DNA of 64,000 bases from Haemophilus sp. HMSC068C11 (GTDB lineage Bacteria; Pseudomonadota; Gammaproteobacteria; Enterobacterales; Pasteurellaceae), in the NCBI RefSeq assembly GCF_001815355.1, contig NZ_KV820361.1:300468-364467 (forward strand), read 5' to 3'. The notes beneath the pieces were generated by a model. That model did not search any database. It saw only the letters and a program-made list of their open reading frames with translations, and was not told where the DNA came from. Of this stretch, positions 1 through 8,796 are shown piece by piece. Position numbers and translations under genes: made by a program. Position 1 is the first letter of the stretch. Every line of letters begins with the position of its first letter.

Positions 1-126
1 AAATTCTTAATTCCTCCAGAGATTATTGGTTTGTATCTTGATGAGAGTCATTTTTCAAAATCTTCTGATGATTATAAAAAGGAAATGCTCAAGAGATTAA
101 AAATGTCTAAAAAAACATGTTCATAA
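1..126 (+). CDS. 3' end of an unidentified gene (partial)
   Basis: Frame 1 is open from the window edge to a TAA at 124-126 and encodes 41 residues. The tail is hydrophilic and lysine-rich and ends KMSKKTCS. The composition is plausible for a real C-terminus and no other feature explains the stretch. The start lies outside the window, so no family can be assigned. It points the same way as dcuC and is separated from it by about 200 bases holding a CRP-like site, so it is probably not in the dcuC operon. Confidence 0.45.
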   Translation, partial: KFLIPPEIIGLYLDESHFSKSSDDYKKEMLKRLKMSKKTCS

Positions 127-237
127 TGTTTCTATATTTCATAGTTCTAATCGAATGATAGCAATAATAAAGGTGTGTAAAAACTACTTCTTAAAACACC
201 TCCAAAACCAACCGCACTTTCTCCCCAAAACTCTTTT

Positions 238-253
238 TGTGATCTACCTCAAA
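238..253 (+). promoter_or_regulatory. candidate CRP-binding site upstream of dcuC
   Basis: TGTGA-N6-TCAAA matches the CRP consensus TGTGA-N6-TCACA at 9 of 10 core positions. It lies about 85 bases before the dcuC start. No convincing -10 hexamer could be fixed (TTACAA near 272 is weak). Catabolite control of dicarboxylate transport would be usual; binding is inferred. Confidence 0.45.
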
Positions 254-329
254 TTTTCGTATTGAACTGATTTACAACAGCCAATTCAATCGCTATCTTG
301 CTGATATTATTTTAATAAAGAGGTAAATT

Positions 330-1688
330 ATGGATCTGATTATAGGTTTGATTGCCATTGTCTTGGTGGCATATTATATCGTGAAAGGCTACTCAGCGAC
401 TGGCGTGTTGATGTTCGGTGGCTTGGTCTTGTTATTCATTTCAGTGCTGATGGGACATTCGATTTTACCAGAAGGTGTGAAAAGCACCGGTTCCACCTAT
501 TTTGATATTTTAGAATATGTGAAATATCTACTCGGTAATCGTGGCGGCGGTTTAGGCTTGATGATCATGGTGTTATGTGGTTTCTCCGTGTACATGACTC
601 ATCTTGGCGCGAACGATGTGGTGGTGAAATTGGTGTCAAAACCACTGAAAAATATCCGTTCACCTTATATTTTAATGGTATTTGCTTATTTCCTTGCATG
701 TTTAATGTCTTTTGCTGTGTCATCTGCAACAGGTTTAGGTGTGTTATTAATGGCGACATTATTCCCTGTCATGGTAAACGTGGGGATTTCACGTGGGGCT
801 GCAGCGGCAATTTGTGCATCGCCAATTTCTATTATCCTTTCTCCAACATCGGGCGACGTGGTGCTTTCTGCTGAAATTTCAAAAATTCCTTTAGGTGAGT
901 TTGCCTTTGGCACCGCATTACCAGTTTCGATTTTTGCGATTCTAGGGATTGCTGTCGCGCACTTCTTCTGGCAGCGTTATTTAGATAAAAAAGAAGGTGT
1001 ACAAGTAGAACGTTTGAATGCAGATGAAATTAAAACCACTGCACCAAATTACTATGCGATTTTGCCATTATTACCTATTATTGGCGTGTTGATTTTTGAC
1101 GGTAAATGGGGCTTGCCAAATTTACACATTGTTACCGTGATGGTGCTTTGCTTTATCATTACTGCAGTAGTGGATTTCTTACGTAGCTTTAACGCAAAAC
1201 AAACCTTCGATAATCTTGTGGTGGCATATCGCGGTATGGCAGATGCCTTTGCGGGCGTAGTGATGCTTTTAGTGGCGGCAGGTGTATTTGCACAAAGTTT
1301 AAGTACAATCGGCTTTATCACTAATTTAATCGACTCAGCACAAACCTTCGGTGGTTCAGCATTCTTTATGATGTTAGTGCTTGCGGTGATTACCATTTTA
1401 GCCACCATGGCGACAGGTTCAGGTAACGCGGCGTTCTATGCTTTTGCAGAATTAATTCCAAAATTAGCTACCCAAATGGGCGTCAATCCAGCGTTCTTAA
1501 CCATTCCAATGTTACAAGCCTCTAACTTAGGTCGTGGTTTATCACCGGTTTCCGGCGTGGTTGTGGCGGTATCCGGTATGGGAAAAATCTCACCATTTGA
1601 AATCGTAAAACGTATGTCTGTCCCAATGTTGGTTGGTTTTATTTGTGTGATTATCGGCACAGAAATCTTTGTTTCCGTTGCCGCCTAG
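330..1688 (+). CDS. dcuC: anaerobic C4-dicarboxylate transporter, DcuC family
   Basis: A 452-residue polytopic membrane protein, the usual length for DcuC, with about 12 hydrophobic segments. Family members exchange or export succinate, fumarate and malate across the inner membrane during fumarate respiration. Recognisable stretches are LGLMIMVLCGFSVYM, SSATGLGVLLMATLFPVM and the C-terminal NLGRGLSPVSGVVVAVSG. The ATG follows GAGGTAAATT, a good ribosome site. It stands alone: a strong hairpin terminator follows the stop, and a CRP-like site lies upstream. Assignment to DcuC rather than a YfcC-type relative rests on overall similarity. Confidence 0.85.
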   Translation: MDLIIGLIAIVLVAYYIVKGYSATGVLMFGGLVLLFISVLMGHSILPEGVKSTGSTYFDILEYVKYLLGNRGGGLGLMIMVLCGFSVYMTHLGANDVVVKLVSKPLKNIRSPYILMVFAYFLACLMSFAVSSATGLGVLLMATLFPVMVNVGISRGAAAAICASPISIILSPTSGDVVLSAEISKIPLGEFAFGTALPVSIFAILGIAVAHFFWQRYLDKKEGVQVERLNADEIKTTAPNYYAILPLLPIIGVLIFDGKWGLPNLHIVTVMVLCFIITAVVDFLRSFNAKQTFDNLVVAYRGMADAFAGVVMLLVAAGVFAQSLSTIGFITNLIDSAQTFGGSAFFMMLVLAVITILATMATGSGNAAFYAFAELIPKLATQMGVNPAFLTIPMLQASNLGRGLSPVSGVVVAVSGMGKISPFEIVKRMSVPMLVGFICVIIGTEIFVSVAA

Positions 1689-1705
1689 ATTGATAGGTAA
1701 AAAAG

Positions 1706-1738
1706 AAGGGCTGATAGTAAATATCAGCCCTTTTGTTT
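1706..1738. terminator. bidirectional intrinsic terminator, dcuC / folK
   Basis: A perfect 11-bp stem (1706-1716 with 1722-1732) and a 5-base loop are followed by TTTTG on the plus strand. On the minus strand the stem is followed by CTTTTTT-like sequence. It sits between convergent dcuC and folK. Confidence 0.85.
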
Positions 1739-1742
1739 TGAG

Positions 1743-2246
1743 TTAAGTGCGGTCAATTTTCTCGCTGTTTTTGATTTTATGCATTTGATGATTTTCAAAA
1801 GCTTTCACCAAATCGGCGACTTTTTCGCCTTCCGGTAAAATCAAATCTTGTGCGATATCAAAAAGCGGCACAATCACGAATTCGCGGTTTTTCATATCGT
1901 AATGAGGCACGGTTAAGCGTTCATTTTGAATGATTTGATCGCCATAAAGCAGAATGTCCAAATCCAGTGTACGCTCACCCCAACGACGTAAACGCACGCG
2001 ACCTTGTTCATTTTCGATACGTTGCAATTCATCGAGTAAAGCTAAAGGTGGGCGAGTGGTTTCGATCATCGCCACTGCATTTACATAATCCGGTTGATCC
2101 TGCGGGCCTAATGGTTTGCTTTGATAAAATCCACTGACAGATTTTAATTCGGTATTAGGTAGCGCAGAGATTGCCTCTAATGCCGAATTTAATTGTTCTG
2201 TAGGCGTATTTAAATTGCTGCCAAGGGCAATATACACTTGAACCAT
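1743..2246 (-). CDS. folK: 2-amino-4-hydroxy-6-hydroxymethyldihydropteridine pyrophosphokinase
   Basis: HPPK transfers pyrophosphate from ATP to 6-hydroxymethyl-dihydropterin, the step before dihydropteroate synthase in folate synthesis; it is cytosolic. The 167 residues open with VYIALGSNLNTP (the family's ALGSNL signature) and contain RWGERTLDLDILLYG, carrying the Asp residues that bind magnesium, followed by LTVPHYDMKNREFVIVPL. Length is normal. Its start overlaps the pcnB stop by one base, so the two are translated from one message, pcnB first, as in enterobacteria. Confidence 0.95.
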   Translation of the reverse strand: MVQVYIALGSNLNTPTEQLNSALEAISALPNTELKSVSGFYQSKPLGPQDQPDYVNAVAMIETTRPPLALLDELQRIENEQGRVRLRRWGERTLDLDILLYGDQIIQNERLTVPHYDMKNREFVIVPLFDIAQDLILPEGEKVADLVKAFENHQMHKIKNSEKIDRT

Positions 2247-3745
2247 TAGTTAGCCGCCTTAGGTTTACGTCTGCGATAATATTTTTTCTTCGGTGCAGGA
2301 TGCAATTTTTGTTGCTCTTGAACCAATTGGCGACGTTGTTCTTGATTACTGAGTTGGTACTCATGCCACCATTTTGCGAGTTCAACGGTTTCGCCACCTT
2401 CCACTTCGGCACGCATCGCCAATAAATCAAAGGCTGCACGGAATTTTTGATGTTCCATCGTGCGAGCAGGGTGCGAACCCGTGCGTTTAAGCAGTTGTAA
2501 TTGCAACATCCAAATATCACGAATGACAGATGTATGACGACGAGGTGCGGCTAATGACCGGCATAATTGATCAAGCACCTCATTTGCTGCAAGGGCGTAA
2601 GCATCATGATTGTTTAAGCCACCTTCATTTTTCAGCACATCTACTTTTTCGCGCAATGGATACCAGAAGAATGCCGCAAATAAGAAGGCTGGATTAATGC
2701 GTAATTTATCGGCAATACGTTCATCAGTTGAATTTAACGACGTTAAAATCATACGCTCCGCAAGGCTATCTTCTTTTTCGGTAAAATAAGGCGTTAAGCT
2801 TGGGAAAAGCTGTTCAAATAAGCCATATTGACGAAGTAATTTATAGGTTTTTACACCATTGCCAGACTGCAATAATTTTAAGCTTTCATCGAATAAACGC
2901 GCCGGTGGAATATTTTTCAGCAATGGTGCAAGCTCACGAATTGGCTGTTCACTTGGTTTTTCCAAGAACATATCCAATTTCGCCATAAAGCGCACAGAGC
3001 GTAGCATACGCACAGGATCTTCTTGATAACGGGTAACGGGATCGCCAATCAGACGTAATTTCCCGTTTTTCAGGTCATCAATTCCGTTGAAGTAATCACG
3101 CAACGTATTATCTTGCGGATTGTAGTAAAGGGCGTTTACGGTAAAGTCACGACGCTCAGCATCTTGTTCAATGGTGCCGTACACGTTATCACGCAGTAAC
3201 ATCCCTTCATCACTTTGTTTCGCTTGATTTTCACTGCGCGCATCCGAATGGCTAGCACGGAACGTGGCCACTTCGATCACATCGCGACCAAACATAATAT
3301 GCGCAAGGCGGAAACGACGACCAACTAAACGACATTGACGTTGGAATACCGCTTGAATTTGGTCGGGTCGTGCATTCGTTGCCACATCAAAATCTTTTGG
3401 ATGTTTACCTAATAATAAATCACGCAAACACCCCCCAACGATATAAGCTTCATAACCTTGTCGTTGCAATTTTTCTACCACAGTGATGGCATTACGGCTA
3501 AACATACGTGGATTAATGCCGAAATGAGAGGCTTTCACGCTATGTTTGTCGTGACGATGCGCTTGGGTGTTGGTTTTTTTATGGTGAGAAGAGGACGGGG
3601 CGATCTTGGGTTGTGAACGCTCTGTTTTTGAAACGTTTGGTTTTTCAGTTTTTGGCGCTGTTTTTGGGACAGGCGAATTTATATTGGTTTCAGTTTCTTT
3701 TTTAGTTTTTTTACCAAATAAATTTTTTATATAAGTAAGAATAAT
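2246..3745 (-). CDS. pcnB: poly(A) polymerase I, probable AUU start
   Basis: PcnB adds 3' poly(A) tails that mark RNA for decay. The nucleotidyltransferase core shows VGGCLRDLLLGKHPKDFDV with the catalytic DxD pair, GRRFRLAH and RRDFTVNALYYN; the C-terminus is basic (KKKYYRRRKPKAAN). The first ATG/GTG candidate in the core is a GTG at 3538, but the frame stays open 69 codons further with lysine-, threonine- and proline-rich sequence, up to an in-frame TAA at 3746-3748. No ATG, GTG or TTG with a good ribosome site lies in that extension. Two ATT codons (3745 and 3742) sit just after GGAG. E. coli pcnB is known to start at AUU, so I place the start here (499 residues; 498 if the second ATT). 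The fallback start is GTG 3538 (430 residues). Confidence 0.8.
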   Translation of the reverse strand: MILTYIKNLFGKKTKKETETNINSPVPKTAPKTEKPNVSKTERSQPKIAPSSSHHKKTNTQAHRHDKHSVKASHFGINPRMFSRNAITVVEKLQRQGYEAYIVGGCLRDLLLGKHPKDFDVATNARPDQIQAVFQRQCRLVGRRFRLAHIMFGRDVIEVATFRASHSDARSENQAKQSDEGMLLRDNVYGTIEQDAERRDFTVNALYYNPQDNTLRDYFNGIDDLKNGKLRLIGDPVTRYQEDPVRMLRSVRFMAKLDMFLEKPSEQPIRELAPLLKNIPPARLFDESLKLLQSGNGVKTYKLLRQYGLFEQLFPSLTPYFTEKEDSLAERMILTSLNSTDERIADKLRINPAFLFAAFFWYPLREKVDVLKNEGGLNNHDAYALAANEVLDQLCRSLAAPRRHTSVIRDIWMLQLQLLKRTGSHPARTMEHQKFRAAFDLLAMRAEVEGGETVELAKWWHEYQLSNQEQRRQLVQEQQKLHPAPKKKYYRRRKPKAAN

Positions 3746-3788
3746 TTACTCCATTCTCTGTGTTAAATGCACATTTGATAAAAACACG

Positions 3789-3819
3789 AAAAGTGCGGTT
3801 GTTTTTGACCGCACTTTTT
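3789..3819 (-). terminator. terminator from an inverted pair of uptake signals, after dksA
   Basis: AAAAGTGCGGT (3789-3799) and ACCGCACTTTT (3808-3818) form an 11-bp stem 20 bases past the dksA stop. On the minus strand the hairpin is followed by CGTGTTTTT. Each arm is a full DNA uptake signal. Confidence 0.75.
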
Positions 3820-3839
3820 CATTGGGTTATTTGAATCAA

Positions 3840-4277
3840 TTAACCTGCGACTTGTTTTTCACGAATTTCAGCAAGGGTTTTGCAATCGATACAAAGATCA
3901 GCAGTAGGACGTGCTTCTAAGCGACGAATGCCAATTTCTTCCCCACAAGAATCGCAGTAACCGAAATCATCGGTGTCCAATTTTTTCAATGTGTATTCAA
4001 TCTTTTTCATTAATTTACGCTCGCGATCGCGGTTACGTAATTCAAGACTGAATTCTTCTTCTTGGGTCGCACGGTCTGCTGGATCTGGGAAGTTTGAAGC
4101 TTCATCTTGCATATGAGCAACAGTTCTTGATGCCTCTTCCACAATTTGCTCATGCCATGCAGTTAAAATTTTTCTGAAATGAAGAATTTGATCTTCATTC
4201 ATGTATTCTTCACCTTTCTTTGGTTGATAAGGTGTAACACCGGCTAAATCCAGCAAACTTAGAGATGCCTTAGACAT
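3840..4277 (-). CDS. dksA: RNA polymerase-binding transcription factor DksA
   Basis: DksA enters the RNA polymerase secondary channel and, with ppGpp, represses rRNA promoters and activates amino acid promoters. The 145 residues show the coiled-coil region with [20 protein letters not shown] (acidic tip region, Asp of DPAD) and a C-terminal zinc finger CDSCGEEIG...CIDC. Length fits the family (about 145-151). The ATG is preceded by AGGAG. It is monocistronic here, divergent from comEC and closed by its own terminator. A DksA target, an rRNA promoter, lies at the far end of the window. Confidence 0.96.
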   Translation of the reverse strand: MSKASLSLLDLAGVTPYQPKKGEEYMNEDQILHFRKILTAWHEQIVEEASRTVAHMQDEASNFPDPADRATQEEEFSLELRNRDRERKLMKKIEYTLKKLDTDDFGYCDSCGEEIGIRRLEARPTADLCIDCKTLAEIREKQVAG

Positions 4278-4443
4278 TGATAACTCCTAATGTAGTAAAG
4301 ATTTTAACGACTTCCTGTCTTGTTGTTTTGATTGATTCTTATCGGCTAAAAAATAGCTGACATAAGAACCCTGTTTTTTAAGGGCGATATAAATAGCAGA
4401 ACTTCACCTATTTAGCAAATAAATTTAGCTTAGAAATTTCAAA

Positions 4444-4463
4444 TTTGCGATCGTGATCGCAAA
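4444..4463 (+). promoter_or_regulatory. CRP-S (competence regulatory) site before comEC
   Basis: TTTGCGATC and GATCGCAAA form a perfect 9-bp inverted repeat around two bases, extended by A/T on both sides. This is the known form of the Pasteurellaceae CRP-S site, with GCGA/TCGC arms in place of GTGA/TCAC, which needs both CRP and Sxy (TfoX). Its centre is 42-43 bases before the likely start implied by TATCTA at 4484-4489, the class II activator position. Confidence 0.88.
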
Positions 4464-4539
4464 AAACAGTATGTTTATTTGCTTATCTATGAGGTTAAGG
4501 CTAGTTTGCCTTACTTTCTCGCTATAAATCACACTTAAA

Positions 4540-6942
4540 ATGAAAATCACGCTATTTCAACTGTGCATGATGCTCATTGTCTCAGCCTTATCCTTGCTTG
4601 TCGTGCCAGATTTTTTACTGCTCACTTGGCAACAGGCTGGGCTGAGCATTTTAATGTTGGTTATGACCGCACTTTGTTTCCATTGGTTCAATTATTTTAA
4701 AGCCAGAAATTTTTGCATAAGTAGTATCTTGTTTTTACTTACTTTGGCTTATGCGCATTCATCAGCCTTATCGTTATTGGGACAAGCAGAGAGAATTTCA
4801 AGTTTACCGAATAAAATCACCTTAGATCTCCACATCTCAGAAATTCTTCATCAGCAAGATTATCAAACGTTGGTTGCTACGGCGTCTTTATTTGATGGGA
4901 AAGAACAAAAAATTTTTATTAATTGGAGAGCGTCAGAAAAACCACAACTTGGCGAAACTTGGCGGGCGGATGTAAAGCTTCGCCCTATTTCGGCGAGATT
5001 AAACCATGGGGGATTTGATCGACAGCAATGGTATTTTTCCAAAAGAATTATTGCCGTAGGGAATGTGAAAAGTGCGGTCAAAATTGGGGACGATTTTTCT
5101 TACCGCACAGATTTTCTACAGAATAGCCTCAAGCAGACGGAAGGGCTTTCTTTACAAGGCTTGCTTATTGCATTGGCATTTGGTGAGCGGGCTTGGTTAG
5201 ATAATAAAACGTGGCTGATTTACCAACAAACGAATACAGCACATTTAATTGCCATTTCAGGACTCCATATCGGTTTAGCAATGGGGATAGGCTTTTTCTT
5301 TGCTCGATTATTGCAACTCTCACTGCCTACACGCTTTATTTCACCCTGGTTTCCGCTTTGCTTTGGTGTGTTGATTGCCTTAGGTTACGCCTATTTAGCT
5401 GGATTTAGTTTACCGACTTTTCGTGCAATGATGGCATTGCTTTTTATTGCAATCCTTCAATTTTCGCGACGATATTACACGCCTTTACAAATGCTGTGTT
5501 TGGTGGTGGCATTTTTGCTTTTTTGTGAGCCGCTTATGCCGCTTTCGGTGAGCTTTTGGCTTTCAGTTGGTGCCGTTACCTGTCTGATTGTGTGGTATCG
5601 ATATGTTCCCTTATCAATCATTGAATGGCAACATCAAAAATTATCCCGCAAAGTGCGGTGGATTTTAGGCTTGTTTCATTTGCAGTTAGGGCTGTTGATT
5701 TTATTCACGCCTATTCAGCTTTTCTTTTTTAATGGCTTAGCGTTAAATGGTTTTTTTGCGAATTTAATTGCCGTGCCCTTGTATAGCTTCTTACTGGTAC
5801 CCTTGATTCTCTTTGCGGTGTTAACGAATGGCGCATTTTCTTCTTGGCCTCTTTCAAATGCGATTGCTCAAGGTATTACACAATGCCTCAGTGTTTTCCA
5901 AGGATCGTATATGCCGATTTCAATTAATTTATCCCTCATTTTGACCGCACTTTTAAGCCTTGTTTTTGGCGGAGTGTTATATGGATTGTATTTTGCATCT
6001 CAAGCACAAACAAAAAATACACCGTTAAAATCGAGTCGATTTTTCACGTTAAATAACACAAAAATCTTACTGCCAGAAGAGTATAAACAAGCCCTATTGG
6101 GCGTAATCCTTATTTTAAGTGTTTGTATGAGTACGCTTGGGTATCGATATCTCACGAAACCCAAATGGCAGTTAGATACGTTAGATGTTGGACAAGGTTT
6201 AGCAACCTTAATTGTGAAAGAGGGGAAAGGCGTGTTGTATGACACGGGGCCTGCTTGGCAGAGTGGAATAGGTAGCTCTTCTATGGCGGAATTAGAGATA
6301 TTACCTTATCTTCAACGGGAAGGCATTGAACTTGAAACCTTGATTTTAAGCCATGATGATAATGATCATTCAGGTGGCGCTAAAGCGATTTTAGCCGCAT
6401 ATCCAGAGATTGATCTGATTACACCTTCTCGCAAAAACTATGGTGAAACGCACCGCACTTTTTGTCTTCAGGGGAAACAATGGCAGTGGCGAGGACTTGA
6501 TTTTAAAGTTCTTTCACCAACGCAAATAACAGATAGGGCGGAGAATCCCCAATCTTGCGTGATTGTATTCACGGATGGACAGTACCAGATTCTTTTAACC
6601 GGTGATGCGGATGTGGCGACAGAAAAATCTTTTGCTGAAAAACTAGGCAAAATTAATGTGTTACAGGTAGGGCACCATGGCAGTAAAACTTCAACAGGCG
6701 AGTTTTTATTGGCACAGACAAAACCGGATATCGCCTTAATTTCAAGTGGACGATGGAATGCGTGGAATTTTCCTCATCCAACAGTCATTGAACGATTAAA
6801 TCGTTATCAAAGTGCGGTCGAAAATACGGCTATTTCAGGTCATATAAGGTTAAATTTTATTGAAAAAAGGATTGAAGTTGAAAAGGCGAGAGGGGATTTT
6901 TCACCTTGGTTTGCCCGTGTAATTGGATTATCCCCAAAATAA
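4540..6942 (+). CDS. comEC: DNA uptake channel protein ComEC / Rec2
   Basis: ComEC (Rec2 in Haemophilus) forms the inner-membrane channel that carries single-stranded DNA into the cell during transformation. The 800 residues show an N-terminal membrane and DUF4131-type region, the central competence domain with LIAISGLHIGLAMG (about residues 234-247) and many helices, and a C-terminal metallo-beta-lactamase-like domain with the metal motif SHDDNDHSGG and VGHHGSKTSTG. These are the parts of a full-length, active protein. The ribosome site before ATG 4540 is weak. It is led by a CRP-S site and runs into msbA with 37 bases between, as I recall it does in H. influenzae. The gene carries six uptake signals. 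Confidence 0.95.
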   Translation: MKITLFQLCMMLIVSALSLLVVPDFLLLTWQQAGLSILMLVMTALCFHWFNYFKARNFCISSILFLLTLAYAHSSALSLLGQAERISSLPNKITLDLHISEILHQQDYQTLVATASLFDGKEQKIFINWRASEKPQLGETWRADVKLRPISARLNHGGFDRQQWYFSKRIIAVGNVKSAVKIGDDFSYRTDFLQNSLKQTEGLSLQGLLIALAFGERAWLDNKTWLIYQQTNTAHLIAISGLHIGLAMGIGFFFARLLQLSLPTRFISPWFPLCFGVLIALGYAYLAGFSLPTFRAMMALLFIAILQFSRRYYTPLQMLCLVVAFLLFCEPLMPLSVSFWLSVGAVTCLIVWYRYVPLSIIEWQHQKLSRKVRWILGLFHLQLGLLILFTPIQLFFFNGLALNGFFANLIAVPLYSFLLVPLILFAVLTNGAFSSWPLSNAIAQGITQCLSVFQGSYMPISINLSLILTALLSLVFGGVLYGLYFASQAQTKNTPLKSSRFFTLNNTKILLPEEYKQALLGVILILSVCMSTLGYRYLTKPKWQLDTLDVGQGLATLIVKEGKGVLYDTGPAWQSGIGSSSMAELEILPYLQREGIELETLILSHDDNDHSGGAKAILAAYPEIDLITPSRKNYGETHRTFCLQGKQWQWRGLDFKVLSPTQITDRAENPQSCVIVFTDGQYQILLTGDADVATEKSFAEKLGKINVLQVGHHGSKTSTGEFLLAQTKPDIALISSGRWNAWNFPHPTVIERLNRYQSAVENTAISGHIRLNFIEKRIEVEKARGDFSPWFARVIGLSPK

Positions 6943-6979
6943 CAGGTACAATGCAGCCAATTTTTATTAAGACAATGTG

Positions 6980-8743
6980 ATGCAAGAACAAACTATGCAA
7001 GATAAAGATTTTTCAACCTCGCAAACTTTTAAGCGTTTATGGCCGATGATTTCACCTTTTAAATCGGGTTTATTTGTCGCTGCTGTCGCTCTCGTTTTTA
7101 ATGCATTGGCTGATTCTGGCCTGATTTATATGCTTAAACCGTTGCTCGATGATGGTTTTGGGAAAGCCGATCATTCCTTCCTAAAACTGATGGCGTTTGT
7201 TGTGGTTGGCATGATTATATTGCGTGGGGTGACCAACTTTGTCTCTACTTATTGCCTAGCGTGGGTATCCGGTAAAGTAGTGATGATTATGCGCCGCCGT
7301 TTGTTTAAACATTTAATGTTTATGCCAGTGAGCTTTTTTGATCGTAATTCAACAGGAAAATTACTTTCTCGTATTACTTACGACTCAGAAATGATTGCTA
7401 ACTCTTCATCTAGTTCATTAGTGACGATTGTTCGCGAAGGAGCCTATTTAATTTCGTTGCTTGTTGTGATGTTCTATACCAGTTGGGAATTAACACTTGT
7501 GCTTTTTGTGATTGGCCCGATTATTGCAGTACTGATTCGCATGGTATCTAAGATTTTCCGTAAGCTCAGTAAAAATATGCAAGATTCCATGGGGGAATTA
7601 ACCTCTGCGACGGAACAAATGCTGAAAGGGCATAAGGTAGTGCTTTCTTTTGGTGGGCAATTAGTGGAGGAAGAGCGTTTCGATAAAGTCAGTAACGATA
7701 TGCGTCGTAAAGGTATGAAGATGGTCACTGCAGATGCCATTTCTGATCCAGTTGTGCAAGTGATTGCTTCTTTGGCGTTGGCAGCAGTGCTTTATTTAGC
7801 AACGACACCATTAATTGCTGATGATAATTTAACTGCGGGTTCTTTCACTGTCGTATTTTCTTCCATGTTAGCGATGATGCGTCCGTTAAAATCCTTGACG
7901 AATGTAAACTCACAATTCCAACGAGGCATGGCGGCTTGTCAGACATTATTTTCGATCTTAGATTTAGAAACTGAAAAAGATAATGGCACATATAAAGCAG
8001 AACCCGCAAAAGGTGATTTAGAATTTAAAAACGTAAGTTTTGCTTATGAGGGTAAAGAAGAGAAAGCCTTAAATAATATCTCTTTTAATGTGCCTGCAGG
8101 CAAAACCGTGGCTTTAGTGGGGCGTTCAGGTTCGGGTAAATCGACTATTGCCAATTTAGTGACGCGTTTCTACGATATTGATGAGGGTGAGATTTTATTA
8201 GATGGCGTGAGAATTCAAGATTATCGTCTATCTAATTTACGTGAGAATTGTTCTGTTGTTTCTCAACAAGTGCATTTATTTAATGATACGATTGCCAATA
8301 ATATTGCCTATGCAGCAGAAGATAAATACAGCCGTGAGCAAATTATCGAAGCAGCAAAAGCGGCTTATGCCCTAGAATTTATTGAGAAACTTCCACAAGG
8401 TTTTGATACCGTTATTGGTGAGAATGGCGCGAGTCTTTCTGGTGGTCAACGCCAGCGTTTAGCCATTGCTCGTGCGTTATTGCGTAATTCACCTGTCTTA
8501 ATTTTAGATGAAGCGACTTCTGCACTTGATACCGAATCTGAACGTGCGATTCAGTCTGCATTAGAAGAACTGAAAAAAGATCGTACAGTATTGGTGATTG
8601 CGCATCGTTTATCAACCATTGAAAATGCCGATGAAATCTTAGTCATTGAGCACGGTGAAATTAAAGAACGTGGTACGCATCAAGATTTATTAGCGCTTGA
8701 TGGTGCGTATAAACAATTACACAGTATGCAGTTTAGCGGATAA
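6980..8743 (+). CDS. msbA: lipid A export ATP-binding/permease protein MsbA
   Basis: MsbA is a homodimeric ABC exporter that flips core-lipid A across the inner membrane. The 587 residues show six N-terminal membrane helices and a C-terminal ATPase with Walker [11 protein letters not shown]-loop, signature LSGGQRQR and Walker [12 protein letters not shown]. Start: a GTG at 6977 is directly followed by ATG 6980; I prefer the ATG, giving MQEQ..., which agrees with the family start as I recall it. It lies downstream of comEC and upstream of lpxK; a hairpin separates it from lpxK. Confidence 0.96.
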   Translation: MQEQTMQDKDFSTSQTFKRLWPMISPFKSGLFVAAVALVFNALADSGLIYMLKPLLDDGFGKADHSFLKLMAFVVVGMIILRGVTNFVSTYCLAWVSGKVVMIMRRRLFKHLMFMPVSFFDRNSTGKLLSRITYDSEMIANSSSSSLVTIVREGAYLISLLVVMFYTSWELTLVLFVIGPIIAVLIRMVSKIFRKLSKNMQDSMGELTSATEQMLKGHKVVLSFGGQLVEEERFDKVSNDMRRKGMKMVTADAISDPVVQVIASLALAAVLYLATTPLIADDNLTAGSFTVVFSSMLAMMRPLKSLTNVNSQFQRGMAACQTLFSILDLETEKDNGTYKAEPAKGDLEFKNVSFAYEGKEEKALNNISFNVPAGKTVALVGRSGSGKSTIANLVTRFYDIDEGEILLDGVRIQDYRLSNLRENCSVVSQQVHLFNDTIANNIAYAAEDKYSREQIIEAAKAAYALEFIEKLPQGFDTVIGENGASLSGGQRQRLAIARALLRNSPVLILDEATSALDTESERAIQSALEELKKDRTVLVIAHRLSTIENADEILVIEHGEIKERGTHQDLLALDGAYKQLHSMQFSG

Positions 8744-8751
8744 AATAATAA

Positions 8752-8773
8752 GGGCGAACCAATGAGTTCGCCC
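8752..8773. other. hairpin between msbA and lpxK without a U-run
   Basis: GGGCGAAC (8752-8759) pairs with GTTCGCCC (8766-8773) across a 6-base loop. No T-run follows on the plus strand, so it is unlikely to be an efficient terminator for msbA. On the minus strand it is followed by a T-rich stretch. It may stabilise or attenuate the message. Confidence 0.5.
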
Positions 8774-8796
8774 AAAATCAATATAGGATAAATGAA

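Noticed and set aside
3749..3754. ATG GAG in frame before pcnB as the pcnB start
   Set aside because: It is followed at once by TAA in the same frame, so it cannot start the protein.
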